Assembly (NCBI RefSeq): GCF_000764305.2
Contig: NW_025940924.1
Span: forward strand, 128,133 to 192,132
Origin: Hyalella azteca
Lineage: Eukaryota; Arthropoda; Malacostraca; Amphipoda; Hyalellidae
Length of the DNA stretch: 64,000 nucleotides
Direction: 5' to 3'
Shown: piece by piece, positions 38,215-51,596 of the stretch
How the letters are laid out: each line of letters opens with the position of its first letter
How positions within the stretch are numbered: the first letter of the stretch is position 1
Position numbers and translations under genes: made by a program
The notes under the pieces: model-generated
What the model was told of the DNA's origin: nothing
Seen by the model: only the letters and a program-made list of their open reading frames with translations
The model's database searches: none

Positions 38215-38635
38215 TCATCTACCCAACTTCTACTGTCTACCTTCTATTGTCTACCTTTTAATATCTACATTCTACTGTCTACCTTCTACGGTATACCTTC
38301 TAATGTTTACCTTCTACGGTCTAACTTCTACTGTCTACTGTCAGCCTGCTACTGTTTACCTTCTACGGTCTACCTTCTACGGTCTACCATGTACGGTCTA
38401 TCTTCTACTGTCTACCTTCTACTGTCCACCTTCTACTGTCTACCTTCAACTGCCTACATTCTACGGTCTACCTTCTACTGTCTACCCTCTACTGTCTACC
38501 TTCTACTGTCTACCTTCTACTGTCTACCTTCTACTGTTTACCTTCTACTGTCTACTTTCTACCTTCTACCTTCAACTGCCTACATTCTACTGTCTACCTT
38601 CCACTTTCTACCTTCTACGTTCTACCGCCAGGTAT
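38215..38635. repeat. 14-bp minisatellite (CTACCTTCTACTGT)
   Basis: About thirty units of CTACCTTCTACTGT with TTCTACGG and TTCAACTG variants, strongly pyrimidine-rich on the plus strand. It opens frames because the unit lacks stops in two frames. No protein family fits. Confidence 0.92.
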
Positions 38636-39281
38636 TTGCGTTCATGGGTCTACTTTTGGGTGTCTACCGTCGACCTGTCACAGACTGTCTACCGACTAAT
38701 ATCTATTTTCTGTTGCCCGCCTTCCGTAGCCTCCAGCCTACTTGTGCTTTCAACTTTTTTCTCGTTTTTACTGCCCTCTACCTTAAAGTGTCTATATCAT
38801 GTCTACCACGAGATGTTTTTCTCGTTCTGCCAAGCGCTTCGATCATATCCCGCCTTGTAATATCTACTTCGAGTTAGCCACTGTACACGCTTACCCGCTA
38901 TCTCCTACCTTATTTTCTAACACATATGATGGTAATTTTACACTAACTTCTTTGCTACAGTATATAAATCCTATTTTTATAATATACGATGACTTCAATG
39001 TACAATGTACAATGAAGAACTATCTTTCTGCTTCAGTCTACTGGTCGGAACTCCAAGTTTAAATATCACTTGTGATGTACTCATTCTAACGTGCATTTTA
39101 AAAAACTTAACTCTGTCCATTTCTCCCTTTGTGCCACTTTGTATTTATTTACTTTGTTATGTCTATTTCTTCTTTCCAAACTCGGGGTTGTATATTTTCT
39201 TTCAACTTTCTTTCTCGATTCCATGTATTTTGTTTGCATCTGCAGTCATGTTTTTTACTTCTATATACGGACTTAAAATAA

Positions 39282-39297
39282 CTTGTCAATTGACAAG
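39282..39297. repeat. 16-bp perfect palindrome
   Basis: CTTGTCAATTGACAAG equals its own inverse. Confidence 0.7.
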
Positions 39298-39682
39298 CTA
39301 TCTTGAATTTTTTTATTTTGAAATTGGCGTGCACTTTATAAAAATATATGCGTTGTCTTGTAATTCGCTTTGTCTTCATTTTAGCTTTTAATTCAATTAC
39401 GATGTTCCAGTTATTGCTGGACCTTTTTAAGATAAAATAATTCTTTAAAGAAGGACGATATATGCTAATAAAGTCATTTAGTTTAGTGAAATTGTCCCAT
39501 TTTCTCAAGTAATATACATTTATGTGCTTCTACGATCGTTGAATACTGAAGCAAAATTCACTTCATTGCACTAAAATTCATTTATTTGCCATTAAACGAA
39601 AAACGAGTTCTGTTTTGACAGAGTCAATTATTCAATTCAAATAGAATATTGACCTTCCGTTATCGAGGCTCGATCAATATTA

Positions 39683-40023
39683 TTGCGGTTAAACTATGTA
39701 CGTCTTTCGTTTATTAGACTTGGTTGCGGTTAAACTAAATGGCCTTTCGTTATTAAGACTTGGTTGCCGTTATACTAAATGGCCTCCCGTTAATTAGACT
39801 TAGTTGCGGTAAAACTAAATGATCTTTCGTTAATTAGACTTGGTTGCCGTTATACTAAATGGCCCCCCGTTAATTAGACTTAGTTGCGGTAAAACTAAAT
39901 GATCTTTCGTTAATTAGACTGGGTTGCCGTTATACTAAATGGCCTCCCGTTAATTAGACTTAGTTGCGGTTAAACTAAATGGCCTTCCGTTAACTAGACT
40001 TGGTTGCGTTTAAACTGAAATGG
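39683..40023. repeat. 40-bp satellite, about eight units, partly alternating
   Basis: Units of 40 bp start TTGCGGTTAAACTAAATGGC or TTGCCGTTATACTAAATGGC. In 39764-39963 two types alternate: TTGCCGTTATAC...CCCCGT and TTGCGGTAAAAC...CTTTCGT, giving an 80-bp higher-order unit. The edges decay. Confidence 0.9.
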
Positions 40024-42020
40024 AATTACACAAATTAGAGGCCTAATGCTGTTTCACTAACTTGCCGGTCTCGCGGACAAAGGCATATCAGAAAATGGGG
40101 ACCAGCAGGCCTTGCTCTGCTCATTAGACAAGTATCTCCGCAAACACGGAAAGTAAACTTTGGTCCTAAAAGTAACACCGCCACCTTCCTATCAATCAGG
40201 CAAAAGAGCCCGTATAATTCAGACAAAATGTCGCCCAAACTCAAACCGGATGAGAAAAACTTCCGAAACTTGTGGCAAGTTTGGAAAAATGCAGTAGCCG
40301 TCGAATTAAAACTTATGGCGCCGACAGTGAGCGCTGGAACCATCATTTAGATTTTTCTGAGCAAAACGAACGCCGTCTGATGAGCGAGCGAACTTTCTGA
40401 ACTTTAATCAGTCGTTGTTTTGCTGAGACTTTCTGCTATATGGAATCCATACTCGTATTGCTGTTGTTGTGGAAACTTGTCGTTTCCTTGCCAATAGTTC
40501 TTAATATTATTCGCACAGATACAATGTCTGCCATTGGCCCATTAGTAATGATTAATGATGAGAACTATAAAATAAATAATTTGAAGCCGTTCAAGTATTT
40601 ACTGTGAATTTTTTTATGCACGTGAATTTACATATATCGCGTGCCTCAAAATTAGGTGCATGTTTCCATGAATCGGTTTGAGGTAATACTACAATTGTAT
40701 TTTATTTGATGATGCATTCTATAGACCTGCTGTCTCTGATACTGCAAACTATGTCTTCGTTAGTGTTCTTATTTGGTTTCCCTTACTAATTTCGAAACTG
40801 CAATATATATTTTATAAACTTCATCCTCCACCGATATGCCGGCTGGAATTTTCAGAAAGGAAAGCCTTGATTCCGTCCTTTGTCTCTCCGCCATCTCGGC
40901 GCGGTAATCATAAAGGCGTTTTCACGGAGCCATTTTTAAGGAGAAATTTTTTGAGACAGCCACCAAATTTTTACGTCAGTGCGGTCAGCTAAATTTCACA
41001 GAATTAGGAAGCTGGGAAATTTTATTCCCTACTTCGTTGCGTTCATCACGAACAACTCGGACATTGTTTAAATGGACTCTTGATGAGAGAATTTTAGCGC
41101 CACATTTTTAGCGTTAATATAGCAGTATTTTCATGGCTATTGACGAACGGTAATGAAGAACGATACTTTTGCCACCCGGCATCACGCACCAGCGGAGATT
41201 TTTACTTGCTATGATAATAAACAGAGGAAACGAAACAAAAGCTCGGTGTACTGTACAAGTGTGCTGAGGATGAACTATTAAAGACGAGCATTCAACGAGA
41301 ACGGAAAATTTTCAGTTGTAAAAATATTTTATATAATAAATGCGTGTTTGGCAAAAGTTTAAGAATATTTGTTTATTCTGCTGTTTGTCATTACCATGTT
41401 GAAATTTATAGAATTTAATTAATATTGATGATTTTGTTAAAATGATCCATATTCATGTTTTCTGCATCTAATTTCGATTATAATTTCTAGAAATATGGGA
41501 GTTGTTATTCTGGCATCTTGGGATATAAGAAAACAATAAAGTCATTTAAGGCAGAATTAATGAAGTTACATTGACATTTAACTATCACATTTATATTTAG
41601 AATAATAATATCTATATTTAAAATATCAATGTAGCTTCAATATATTAATTGATGGTAATTGATATTTGTTCATCCTGCTAATACTCTTATTCACATTAAT
41701 TTGAAAGCATTGTAGTTAAATTTCAGGAGCAGGAATAATTTAGCAGTAAAAAATTATGATTTGCTAGTGGTGTTCATACATAAGCATAAAACAACTATAA
41801 GATATATAATATATCATCATATAATAACTATTAAATTCATACCTCAAATACATAACTGAAATAGAAAAAATATATATAATTAAATGTAATCACAAAATAA
41901 GTAAAACTTCTAACCTCCAAGAAAAAGCAAAGAAGATTGAAAATCAAAAATAACAAATGAAATTTATCTCCATTTTATCATATAAACCTCACCGTTTGAT
42001 TAATTTTGATCTCTGAACAG

Positions 42021-42530
42021 GAAGTGACGGAAGACCAGGATGAAGAGCTGTGCGAGGACTCAGTGGGAGACATGGGCTCCCACAACGGCGTGGGACCTGG
42101 GATGCTGCAAGGGTTCCCGGGTTTGGGAGCCTTTCCAGGGTTCGGTGGGAGTGGAGGAATCGGTGGAGGACTTGGAGGAGCACTTGGAGGATCAGCAGGA
42201 ATGAGTAACCTGAGTCAAGCTCTTGCGTCAGGAATAAATTCATCGTCCGCAGCAGCGAGTCTCCTTCAGTTCTTGAGATCGTCGTCGCCGCGTGGAGCGT
42301 CCAACGATGCCGGGGCCCTGACTTCTTCGCTTGCAAGTCTGGGCCAAAGTCTGTCAGGGTTGGGCCAGGGCTTTAACAGTTCTCAAAACGGGCCAACACA
42401 AGGGTCCAACTCGCAATCCCTGTCGCCAACCCCGGACGGGGATCGGCATCCGTATTGGGGGGCCTCCGGACCCCGAAGTCTCATGGACAGGCCTGAGAGC
42501 CTGTCTTCGCCGTCGCTCCTTGACAGCAAG
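42021..42530 (+). CDS. Coding exon B: acidic start, Gly-rich block, Ser-rich tail
   Basis: The exon is bounded by an acceptor (CTCTGAACAG, ending at 42020) and a strong donor (AAG|GTGGGT, GT at 42531). It is 510 bp, exactly 170 codons, and phase 0 at both ends, so it joins exon A without a frame change. Its first 16 codons are acidic (EVTEDQDEELCEDSVG) and continue the acidic tail of exon A. Residues about 26-60 are Gly-rich with Phe (GFPGLGAFPGFGG). Then come Ser/Leu patches (SLLQFLRSSSPRG near 79-91, SLASLGQSLSGLG) and SPTPDGDRHPYW near 136-147. GC content is clearly higher than in the surrounding intron, which helps mark it as coding. No folded domain is recognised. Reading through the donor reaches a stop at about 42621-42623. 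Confidence 0.85.
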
Positions 42531-43378
42531 GTGGGTCCCGAATTTGAATTACCCGTGAAGCGAAGTATTAGGTTAGTGAGAACAATAGATTTAGGCATTG
42601 GGTATCTACTACCGGTAAAATGAACCATTTAGGTTGTATTACCAGTACAATGGAGCATTGCTTTTGTATTCCCAGCACAATGAAAAATTGGTTATGTATT
42701 ATTTGTCAATGACGTAAAACATTGGGTTTGTAGTATCAAAATAGTCTTTACTTATTTCGTGACTGCGCTTTTAATGTAGGCAAGAAAATATTTTTTTTTG
42801 TAAGCTAAAATTATTTGAGGCGAGTAAAATACGTTTTACTATAAGCGATGAACTTTTCTGTCTGAAAAATTGTTTTGTTTGTGGGAAAAGTCACCTTGGA
42901 GACATTAATAAACTGGCATGAAAAATAAATCGACGAAAATGGCTATGATATATATTAAACATTCATTTTGAAATGAGTTTGAAATTATTTCTGGAAGCAG
43001 GTGCACAGTATCTCGGATAGTATCCTGCAATTTCTGCTTTTCAAACTGAAGATGAGCTCGAGATGAGGAAAGTACGCAATTTTCACATTCGGGCAACTAA
43101 TAAAAATATATTTACATTAATTTCAACTTTTATTACAGCAATTTTGAATTACGTGGATACCTCCATGCCTTTTCAAAGCTTTAAAAATTTCCATTCAACA
43201 CTCCATTGAATAGTTCATGCTGGAAAATTAAAACCCAGGGATGGAGGCATAAATTGAGAAATGCTTGCCTAAATAATTGGGCCTGGAACGCGCATTCCGT
43301 AAATGCTGCTGTTCAGTGCACTGATTATACCAGGCAATCTAGTTAAAGTTCCTCTATACGGACTCTGAGATAAATCAA

Positions 43379-43490
43379 CTGTAAACAATTTCGATCCCTA
43401 GTGTGTTATTAATATGCTTGGAAATTAATACATCAACCAATACACCAACTGTTAACAATTTCGATCCTTGCATGTTATTAAATTTATATT
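43379..43490. repeat. 70-bp tandem duplication
   Basis: CTGTAAACAATTTCGATCC at 43379 recurs as CTGTTAACAATTTCGATCC at 43449, followed in each by GTTATTAA. Confidence 0.75.
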
Positions 43491-46376
43491 ATAAGTTATA
43501 TTCTTTGATAGAGCTAATCGTGTTGTTTCAAGTTGCGCAATCATCGGCTAAACTAAATTTAAAATTCTCATTTCTTTTCAATGCGATATTTGGAAATTTG
43601 TAATAGCAAAATCTAAATTCTCATTACTATCTTTTGCGAAAAATCGACAGTTAAGGCAAAATATTCCCATATTTTCACAAAGCCTATGAAACCTCTCGAT
43701 TTTATAATATTAAATATATATATGAAGACGAATAATCTACAATTTTATGTTCCGAGTCCAGCTATATCTGCCGGTCTTGTACTAACGCTTCTTGTCTTAA
43801 AACTTGACTGGAGCAGCTAGAACTATTCTCGTCTTGCCAGGCAGGACAAAATGCTCATTTTGTTCGCTGCGAACTCGCGGCACAAAGCCCAGTTAAGAAC
43901 AATAGAGTTTTGTGTTAGAACAAAACTGATCCTGGCCCATCCACGCGCCTTCAGTGAGGATCATATCCTCCAAAATGGTAGTTCTGTCTTACCGACTACG
44001 TAAAAGACATGAAATTCCTTTCCGTAAAATAATGTAAAAAATAAACAAAATACAAAGATTTAAAAAACTCAAGTTAAATTTGACTTAATTTATGACAATA
44101 TACATTTTTTTGACGTAAAGTTCTTGACAACCGATGTGTAAATTAGATGGTGTAATTTTTATTAAGTATCTCTTTTACCCTCTGCTAAAACCCAAATATT
44201 TCCCAACTTTAGCTTTATGATCATGACTCACTCTTCGCTCTTAAATGTTTAGATTTCATAAAAGATAAAATCCTTTACTTTGATTTTTTAAATACACCAA
44301 AATATAATCATATAAATATAATCCCATTATAAATTAGAATTATTTTCTAAAAGATCACCATTACGCCACTATTGCAAACAGAGAGCCGTAAGTCTGTCTT
44401 GCAGCATCCGCTATAACAGTAGGAGTACATATGCATGGTAAATGCACGTTCACGCTTGCCTCTTTCTTTCTTTGCAGCCCAGTATGTGGTCGGATTTTCT
44501 CTTATTAAATTGGATGAAATTTTCATATCCTCATGCCATGCATGATTTGGAGCGCTATTTAACTATGCAAAATGGAAATGGAATATGCAAAAAATATATT
44601 TTTTTCTTTAATCGTGAAACCCGATGTCCGATTGATGTTTAGCCGTGAGCATAAGTGCATTGAGCTGACATCAGCACCTTCATATACACTGTATTTTCAT
44701 ACGCATGAGTATCTTGTACATATTTTATATGACATCGTAGAGTCGAGGAACAGCCAACCAGCTTCTGCTAGTCTTTATTGCCGAGCTCAATATTTGTCGG
44801 GAGCTGTGCAATAGGCTTTACAGGGAGGTTTTAGAGGCGGTATTGCAGGCTTTTTGCGGACCAAACTGTGTGTAAGATCGCTCTATATTGGCTAGCATCC
44901 ACCGTTGACTCTTCTCTAGACGAGCTCGATGGTTTATATTAACGGGATTTTTTGGCCATATTGAGACTAGAAATATCATGGGTCTTATGATATTGCTCTG
45001 TAAGGAAATATTCATTGTACATTTTCTTATAATCAAAGGAATGTTGCTTTGTTAACGATATTGTCCAAAATGATACGAAAATATTTTATGAATAATAAAT
45101 TTATTTGATTTTTGAGTGAAGAAATTTTATCGCATGATCTTCCGTTATAATAAAAATCATCAGCGTGGAACAGGCCTGTGGGTTTGTAAATGAAAATGTT
45201 TTATTGAACCTGCCGTCCATCTGATATTTTGAGCAACCAAAGTAAACAAATTTTTAAAATGATACCAGACTCGCAATTCATTTAAAAATTTTGCGTTTTG
45301 TATCTTATGGGCCAATCTGTAGTTTCAAGATCGGTTTTCTTGCTACAGTTGCACAAATTTGTACATTGGTCATTTTTCGCCATGCTTTTCATCGTATTTC
45401 TTCTAACGCAATTTTATTCGCTTTTGACGATAGGACTTTTGAAGGAAGTCTTTCATGTGAAGCGCCATCTGTAGTTCTCTTTGGAAGCTCCCCAGCTCTT
45501 GTCAAGTTTTTTTACGTAGCTTCGTCACTTTATTCATTTACTTTCGTCTTTGCATGCTCTCCCTCTAGATGTTTTTCGAGCTTCTCTCGTTTTGCCGGCA
45601 ATTTCTTTCTGTGATGTCGTCTTTTCTACAAGGTACGAGAGACAAAATTTCAGCGAAATAATTCGGGTGATTTTAGCATCCTTCGTTTTGGTGTGGTTTT
45701 TCAGTCGTCGTCCTTGTGCGATTTCTCTTTGTCTTTTACAAGCGCTTTTCAGACGGGGCGAGCTCTGGTCGTATGCAGGTACACTATTTGTTATTGCAAT
45801 TGTTTCTCTTCGGCAGGGCAATAAAAATGTTTGCTATTGATGACCCTTCGAGGCAGAGAGAGAGAGAGATTGTGCAGCGTCCTCTGGCTGCCAGCATGTT
45901 GGTCTTCCCGGTGGACTTGAGGCATGAATATTGTGCGGAAAAATTTATGTTCCTCCAGCTTTCAGTTTAAAAATATCATAAACTAAAAAATTCATCTGAG
46001 ACTTTCATCGGAATACAGGGTTGTTTGGTTTTGAGCGCCATCCGTTCAAAATGCCACCGAAAGTTTGACAAGCTGGCAGAGGCGGAGAATTTTTATTTTT
46101 GACTATTTTTATTTATTTTCAATAACCTTTATTTTTTTAATTTTTTGGGTGAAAAACAGTGTTTTCTGCCTTTTTGATTCCTTTCCTTCTTGATAAGGCT
46201 TTTCCTTTTACAATGACCTGACCTAATCTCATTGATATCGCTTCTCTTCTCGGACCTAAGTCTGTTCAATAAAATTTTGAAATATTTCGATTTCATATAT
46301 AATGTAATCGTTCTAAAGAGACTTTTTAAACATTCTCTCATTTCGATCACACTCACTCGCAGAATATACCATCTTA

Positions 46377-46900
46377 ATATCCTCCTCCCTCCTCAGTATC
46401 CACCATCACAATATCCTCTTCCCTCTTCAGTATCCACCCTCACAATATCCTCCTCCGTCTTCAGTATCCACCCTCACAATATCCTCCTCCCTCCTCAGTA
46501 TCCACCCTCACAATATCCTCCTCCCTCCTCAGTATCCACCCTCACAATATCCTCCTCCCTCCTCAGTATCCATCCTCACAATATCCTCCTCCTTCCTCAG
46601 TATCCACCCTCACAATATCCTCCTCCCTCCTCAGTATCCTCCTTCACAATATCCTCCTCCCTCCTCAGTATCCTCCGCCCTTCTCAGTATCCACCCTCAC
46701 AATATCCTCCTCCCTCCTCAGTATCCTCCGCCCTCCTCAGTATCTACCCTCAAAATATCCTCCTCCCTCCTCAGTATCCACCCTCACAATATCCTCCTCT
46801 TTCCTCAGTATCCACCCTCACAATATCCTCCTCCCTCCCCAGTATCCACCCTCACAATATCCTCCTCCCTCCTCAGTATCCACCCTCACAATATCCATTT
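46377..46900. repeat. 34-bp satellite (CCTCCTCCCTCCTCAGTATCC)
   Basis: About fifteen units of CCTCCTCCCTCCTCAGTA plus TCCACCCTCACAATAT, with several shortened units near 46660-46740. Almost entirely C/T/A on the plus strand. The frame open across it is not a gene. Confidence 0.93.
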
Positions 46901-47939
46901 TTAAGGAATCTCAGCAATCAGATTTTTGCTGAACGCCGCAGAACTAAATGATAAATTGTCAGCTTTTGGCTGCGCTGAAAACCACCAACGCAAGTCTTGG
47001 CAAAACAGAACACTTTCGTAACCGATCGGTGGTTGATTGGCTGCAAGTATTGGTTTGATTGGCAGTTACTTTAATAAAGTATTTGAGCTACAGTTACTGC
47101 ACATACTGAATGACAGTAGCAGTTACTGCACCCATTCATTGGTAGCAGCAGTTGTTGCTTTTGGTAAAATTGTTCTACGCTGGGCACTGTGGTTACCAAA
47201 TACAAATGACAGTCTTTAAATTGTTGATGATCGCCGAATAATTTGTAAGGGATATGAAATCCAGGAGAGTGTTGCGGTGAAACCGTATAAATATAAGACC
47301 AATAAGTTTTAGCAATTACAAAACTTACTAATGAAACTTTTTGTAAAATTTATTGGAATTTTTAGTTTTCGGTTAGGACAGTTATCAAAAAAAAAAATAA
47401 TCAGCTAATTTCAAAATAAGACTAAGTGAATAGGACGTGTCAATTCATCTGTATGCATAGAATGCACCTTCAGCCAAAAATTGGAAGACAAATGCCGCCT
47501 AATTTAAGTCTTCGAATCTCCTCGTTTTTTTTTTCACCATTTACAATAATTCCGCGTTCTTAAAACACTTCTTGAGACTACTTATGTTTAAATACAATTT
47601 TATCAATTTCTAATTATATTTGGATAAGTCGTAGTCATTTTTATTCCAATTTACACCGGTTAACTCCACACTAAATTGAAAAAGAAAATTTGAATTTATA
47701 TTCCATCATCCAATAGTTTTGACGAAGGCTCCTGGAGTTTAAATATAACTGCATTCTTGTAAATCTTACTTATTTTTACTCCAATTTAATCTGTGAACTC
47801 CACAAAAAACTGAAAGAAATTTGAGTTTATATTCCCTCCGATAATTTTGACGAGGGCTCCTTGAGTTTATCCAGGACCCTCAGCCTCCCCTCGTGCAGCC
47901 CTCAGCGACGCTCAGCGGCGTCTCATAAAATGGTTGGCG

Positions 47940-48240
47940 GTCATTACTGCTACGCCGCTCAGCACATCATTAGGAACCCTTCCTAGCATCCTGCATCATC
48001 CTACATCATCCTGCATCATCCTGCAGTGTGATGATACCATGCACATTACTGCCACGCCGCTCAGCACATCATTAGGAACCCTCCTAGCATCCTGCATCAT
48101 CCTGCATCATCCTGCATCATCCTGCATCATCCTGCATCATCCTGCAGTGTGATGATACTATGCACATTATTGCCGCTCCGCTCAGCACATCATTAGGAAC
48201 CTTCCTAGCATCCTGCATCATCCTGCAGCGTGATGATACC
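47940..48240. repeat. Nested repeat: about 100-120-bp units containing CCTGCATCAT runs
   Basis: Three outer units (CATTACTGC...GCTCAGCACATCATTAGGAA) begin at about 47942, 48043 and 48164. Each contains its own run of the 10-bp unit CCTGCATCAT, with about four, six and two copies. Length differences between outer units come from the inner run. Confidence 0.85.
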
Positions 48241-50935
48241 ATGCAGCCTTATCGTGCAGTCTCAACACATATTAACTATGCACAACAACAAACAACAAAA
48301 ATGCCATATACAACAAACAACAAAAATACACAGCAAAAGCACATTCAACATGCTCGGGTATGACAAACAGCCACAATATATAACTTAGATGCCACGCGGC
48401 CAGAGACGCTGTTGTCATTAATTGAAACATTTAAAAGGTTTTGATCGGCATCTACAATTGATTAAATCTACGGGATCCGCGTACCGTGTTTAAAAGCTTA
48501 GTTTGTCACAGATAATTGAACTTTCCAGTGTTATGTGCTGCATTTTTCACAGCGGAAATATTTAATATTTTACTATTTCCATGAATAAACTTTGAAATAA
48601 CATCACGATATTGCCATATTGGTTTTCAATTACACATGGATATCCAGAGATCGAAAGAATGTTGTAATATTTTGAGGTCCATTCATTCCTTATTATTTAT
48701 GATAAATAAATTTTACCGAAAAAATATAACGGTGTTTGCGAATTCTTATTCGTAGGCGTATAAATTGCAGCGGCTCGTAAGACATTGAAACTCAGACGGG
48801 AATATTTTCCTCTGAGCTTCGCATCTCGTCGCGAACTTCAGGCAAGTTCAGTGGGCATGAAAAATGTTCAAAAACTACTCCCCTCGCCTTGCAACTTGGA
48901 GCTCACACTCGACTGATCAATTAATGAAAAAATGATGAATTGACGATGAATAATGGGTGCAAAAAAAAAGTTCCAGCCCAAAATCAGTGGCAAAACTTAA
49001 TATGAAAGATTTTAAACATTTATTTTTACAAAAGTTGAGGCAAAGTAACTGCGAAAATGACGGGAAGAAAATTAGTTGTAAAATTTTGTTCTGATGACGA
49101 AATAATTTTTCAGGCAATTAATTTTGAAATTGTCAAGCTCTATGATTTCGGTTTACTCTAAGAAGTACGTACATGAATTATTGTATTCATGTGAATGGCA
49201 TAAGAATTTCCACCATAAAGTGAAGGGCCTATGAGGAACCCAGCGGCCTATGCTCTTTAACGTTGAAATTACGATCTCAAAAGGCCGCCTTTATACCTCC
49301 ATCCTCTATTTTCTACCAGAATTTTCGAAGGAGTTTTTCGAAACGTTTTGACATTTTTGTCGCCTTTTTGAGCCAATATTTAAATTATGCTCGGAGTCAA
49401 AACCCTGGCGCTTCCCCATAGACCTTATTTATGAGTAACGTAAGGTTTATAATGGCGTGCTGTGTCGGGGGTTAGCGAAAAACCTGCATTATCTGCACTC
49501 GATCTGCAAGTTCGCTATCCAATTCTCAGTACATTATATTGCATCTCATTATAGTTCTAAACAAATATATCTTTTTACATCTTACTTAGTTTATTTTTTC
49601 TTCTAAATTTGAAATGCACTCACCATATATGCATTTTAAGTTCACGCCTTGTTTCGCTGCAGCCACGGCCGCTGCAGTCGACGTTGTTCAGGCGTCCGTC
49701 CGCGTTGAAAACATCGTGAATTTTTAGCCTTCTTAAGACGGTTGCGAAGAGTTCGTTTCTTTAGGTTTTGGCTCTGGATTTTAAAGGTTTTATACTACGG
49801 CTACGAGGCAAATTTTTTGCATATTTCCTTCACTCTCATTCTGTACTCTCTGATACAACGGGTTTTTCTTGCTCCTGAAAATCCGGAACGGAATAGCGCT
49901 TCGACCATATAAATGTTATTATTTTTATCTTAAGTTGAAGCCGCCTGCTGACAAGGATTCTTCGTAGGAATAACATTGCGACTGTTGCTGCTTCCACGGG
50001 ATGGCGCGTGTTTGGTGAACTGGTAGTTAGAGAGCCCCAAAAATATGAAAAATTTTCACAGGTGATAGTGAAAAACGGAAATTAATTTGGTATAAAAGAT
50101 GAATTCCTGATGAGCTGTTGTGGCATTAGATCATCACCAATTGATTTATTAGGGTGCACTATTGAATGGATCCCTTATTGGTTTCAATTCGATGGTTATT
50201 ATTTTATTACTATAAGTCCTATCTTTATTTGGTTATTATGTCTGAAGGTAAAATGGTGATAAACATTTCATGAAAATTATAAAATGTTATTCATCAGTAA
50301 ATTTCAACTAAATTTTTGCTCATCTCTGTCAAGTCAACCTATCACATTTTCTTTATTAATTTTAAACCAATACACAATAAAACAAATTTTCTCACCAAAA
50401 TAAACTCTGGTATTATTGAATTATAATTGACAATTAACAATAAACCCCCCAAAATGAGATATATAGTCAGATTAATTTCTGGTTTCGATTGTGAATAAGT
50501 TGTTAATGATTGTTGAACATAGATGTAGTTAATATTAATTTGATCTAGTGGCCACAACAAGCGCAGTAATTTCCCAATAAAACAAATAGAGCGCACAAAC
50601 GTTCTATAAGGATACTGAATTGACTCTGAAATTAAAACATAAAATAAATGTTTTTTAATTAGACGGATGGCTTAGTTATTTTATCGCTCATTGTTTCATT
50701 CAAAAATTTACTTTATGGCAACAGTTAATTAGGCTGTAAGCATAGTTCTTTCTTTTTTGTGTCAGTATTTTAATTCGTAGCTTTCATGTATATTAGTTTC
50801 ATATTCTTTCAACATTATTTTTTTTAATTTTATCTTTTCAGGTTTTCTTTTAAATTACTATCTTTTTTAACCTTTCTATTCTTGATATGTAAACTCGTCA
50901 TGCGAGCTCCATGAGCTGGCGTTCGATGGCCGCGT

Positions 50936-51030
50936 TTCATAATAAGAACGTCCAGTCTTGAGACGTCTTAAATAAGAACGTCCAGTCTTGAGACGTCTTA
51001 AATAAGAACGTCCAGTCTTGAGACGTCTTA
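50936..51030. repeat. 30-bp repeat, three perfect copies
   Basis: AATAAGAACGTCCAGTCTTG plus AGACGTCTTA occurs three times without variation. Each has the palindrome AGACGTCT. Confidence 0.93.
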
Positions 51031-51102
51031 TTCTCCATCTGAACATCCGGTCTGCATGACACCAGTCTCCTGAATATGCATGAGACTCATGCTGGGGCTG
51101 AT

Positions 51103-51177
51103 GATGGGTGGTGTGGTGGTGTGGTGGTATGGTGGTGTGGTGTGGTGGTGTGGTGGTGTGGTGGTGGTGTGGTGCTT
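51103..51177. repeat. GTGGTGTGGTG microsatellite
   Basis: Imperfect runs of GTGGT and GTGGTGT. Confidence 0.9.
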
Positions 51178-51534
51178 GTGTTGCTAATATTACTCGGCGT
51201 TCTAGCTATCATACAATAACCCTAAGTAGAAATTCTGAAGGCCTTCCATAAATATTGTTTTCTCTACACCGAAACTTGTCCCGACTCATATTCACGCACG
51301 GCCAAAATATCTGTTAAAAATATTTGTATATACCAACCAGCGATCAATTTCACAATTAAACTACACATCATTGTGCCGTTTTATTTATATTTATATTGAA
51401 CTAATTCTATATGTGGTTCTTTTATATTAATAACAAACTTTTTATACGCAGTTTCGTAGCTAGCCAGCGTACGGCTTCAGAACAGCGAGCGTTCGCTCCA
51501 GACGCGCGACGTCTCGTATGGGCGAGCGTGAAGA

Positions 51535-51596
51535 TGTGAGGTGATAGTGAGGGCGTTGTGAGGTGATAGTGAGGGCGTTGTGAGGTGATAGTGAAG
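51535..51596. repeat. 22-bp repeat, three copies
   Basis: TGTGAGGTGATAGTGAGGGC (22-bp period) occurs three times, the last one cut short. Confidence 0.9.

Larger units (their letters stand above)
13812..42020 (+). other. Intron between exons A and B (28.2 kb)
   Basis: It starts GTAAAA and ends CTCTGAACAG. It carries no other coding exon that I can support. It contains arrays at about 15750-16215, 17461-17624, 25277-25406, 28600-28870, 31982-32180, 33826-34450, 35910-36110, 38215-38635 and 39683-40023, and hairpins at 26087, 30256, 33250 and 34493. The stretches 18720-25140, 29000-30240, 30480-31970 and 40030-42000 hold only AT-rich sequence without identified features. Confidence 0.75.

Noticed and set aside
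38203..38877. 224-codon plus-strand frame, Tyr/Leu/Ser/Thr-rich
   Set aside because: It is the translation of a 14-bp pyrimidine minisatellite; a second frame is equally open.
40035..40346. 103-codon minus-strand frame
   Set aside because: No recognisable domain, splice signal or neighbour; the length is compatible with chance in 64 kb.
46232..46951. 239-codon plus-strand frame
   Set aside because: It translates the 34-bp CCTCCT satellite and has no start context or family similarity.
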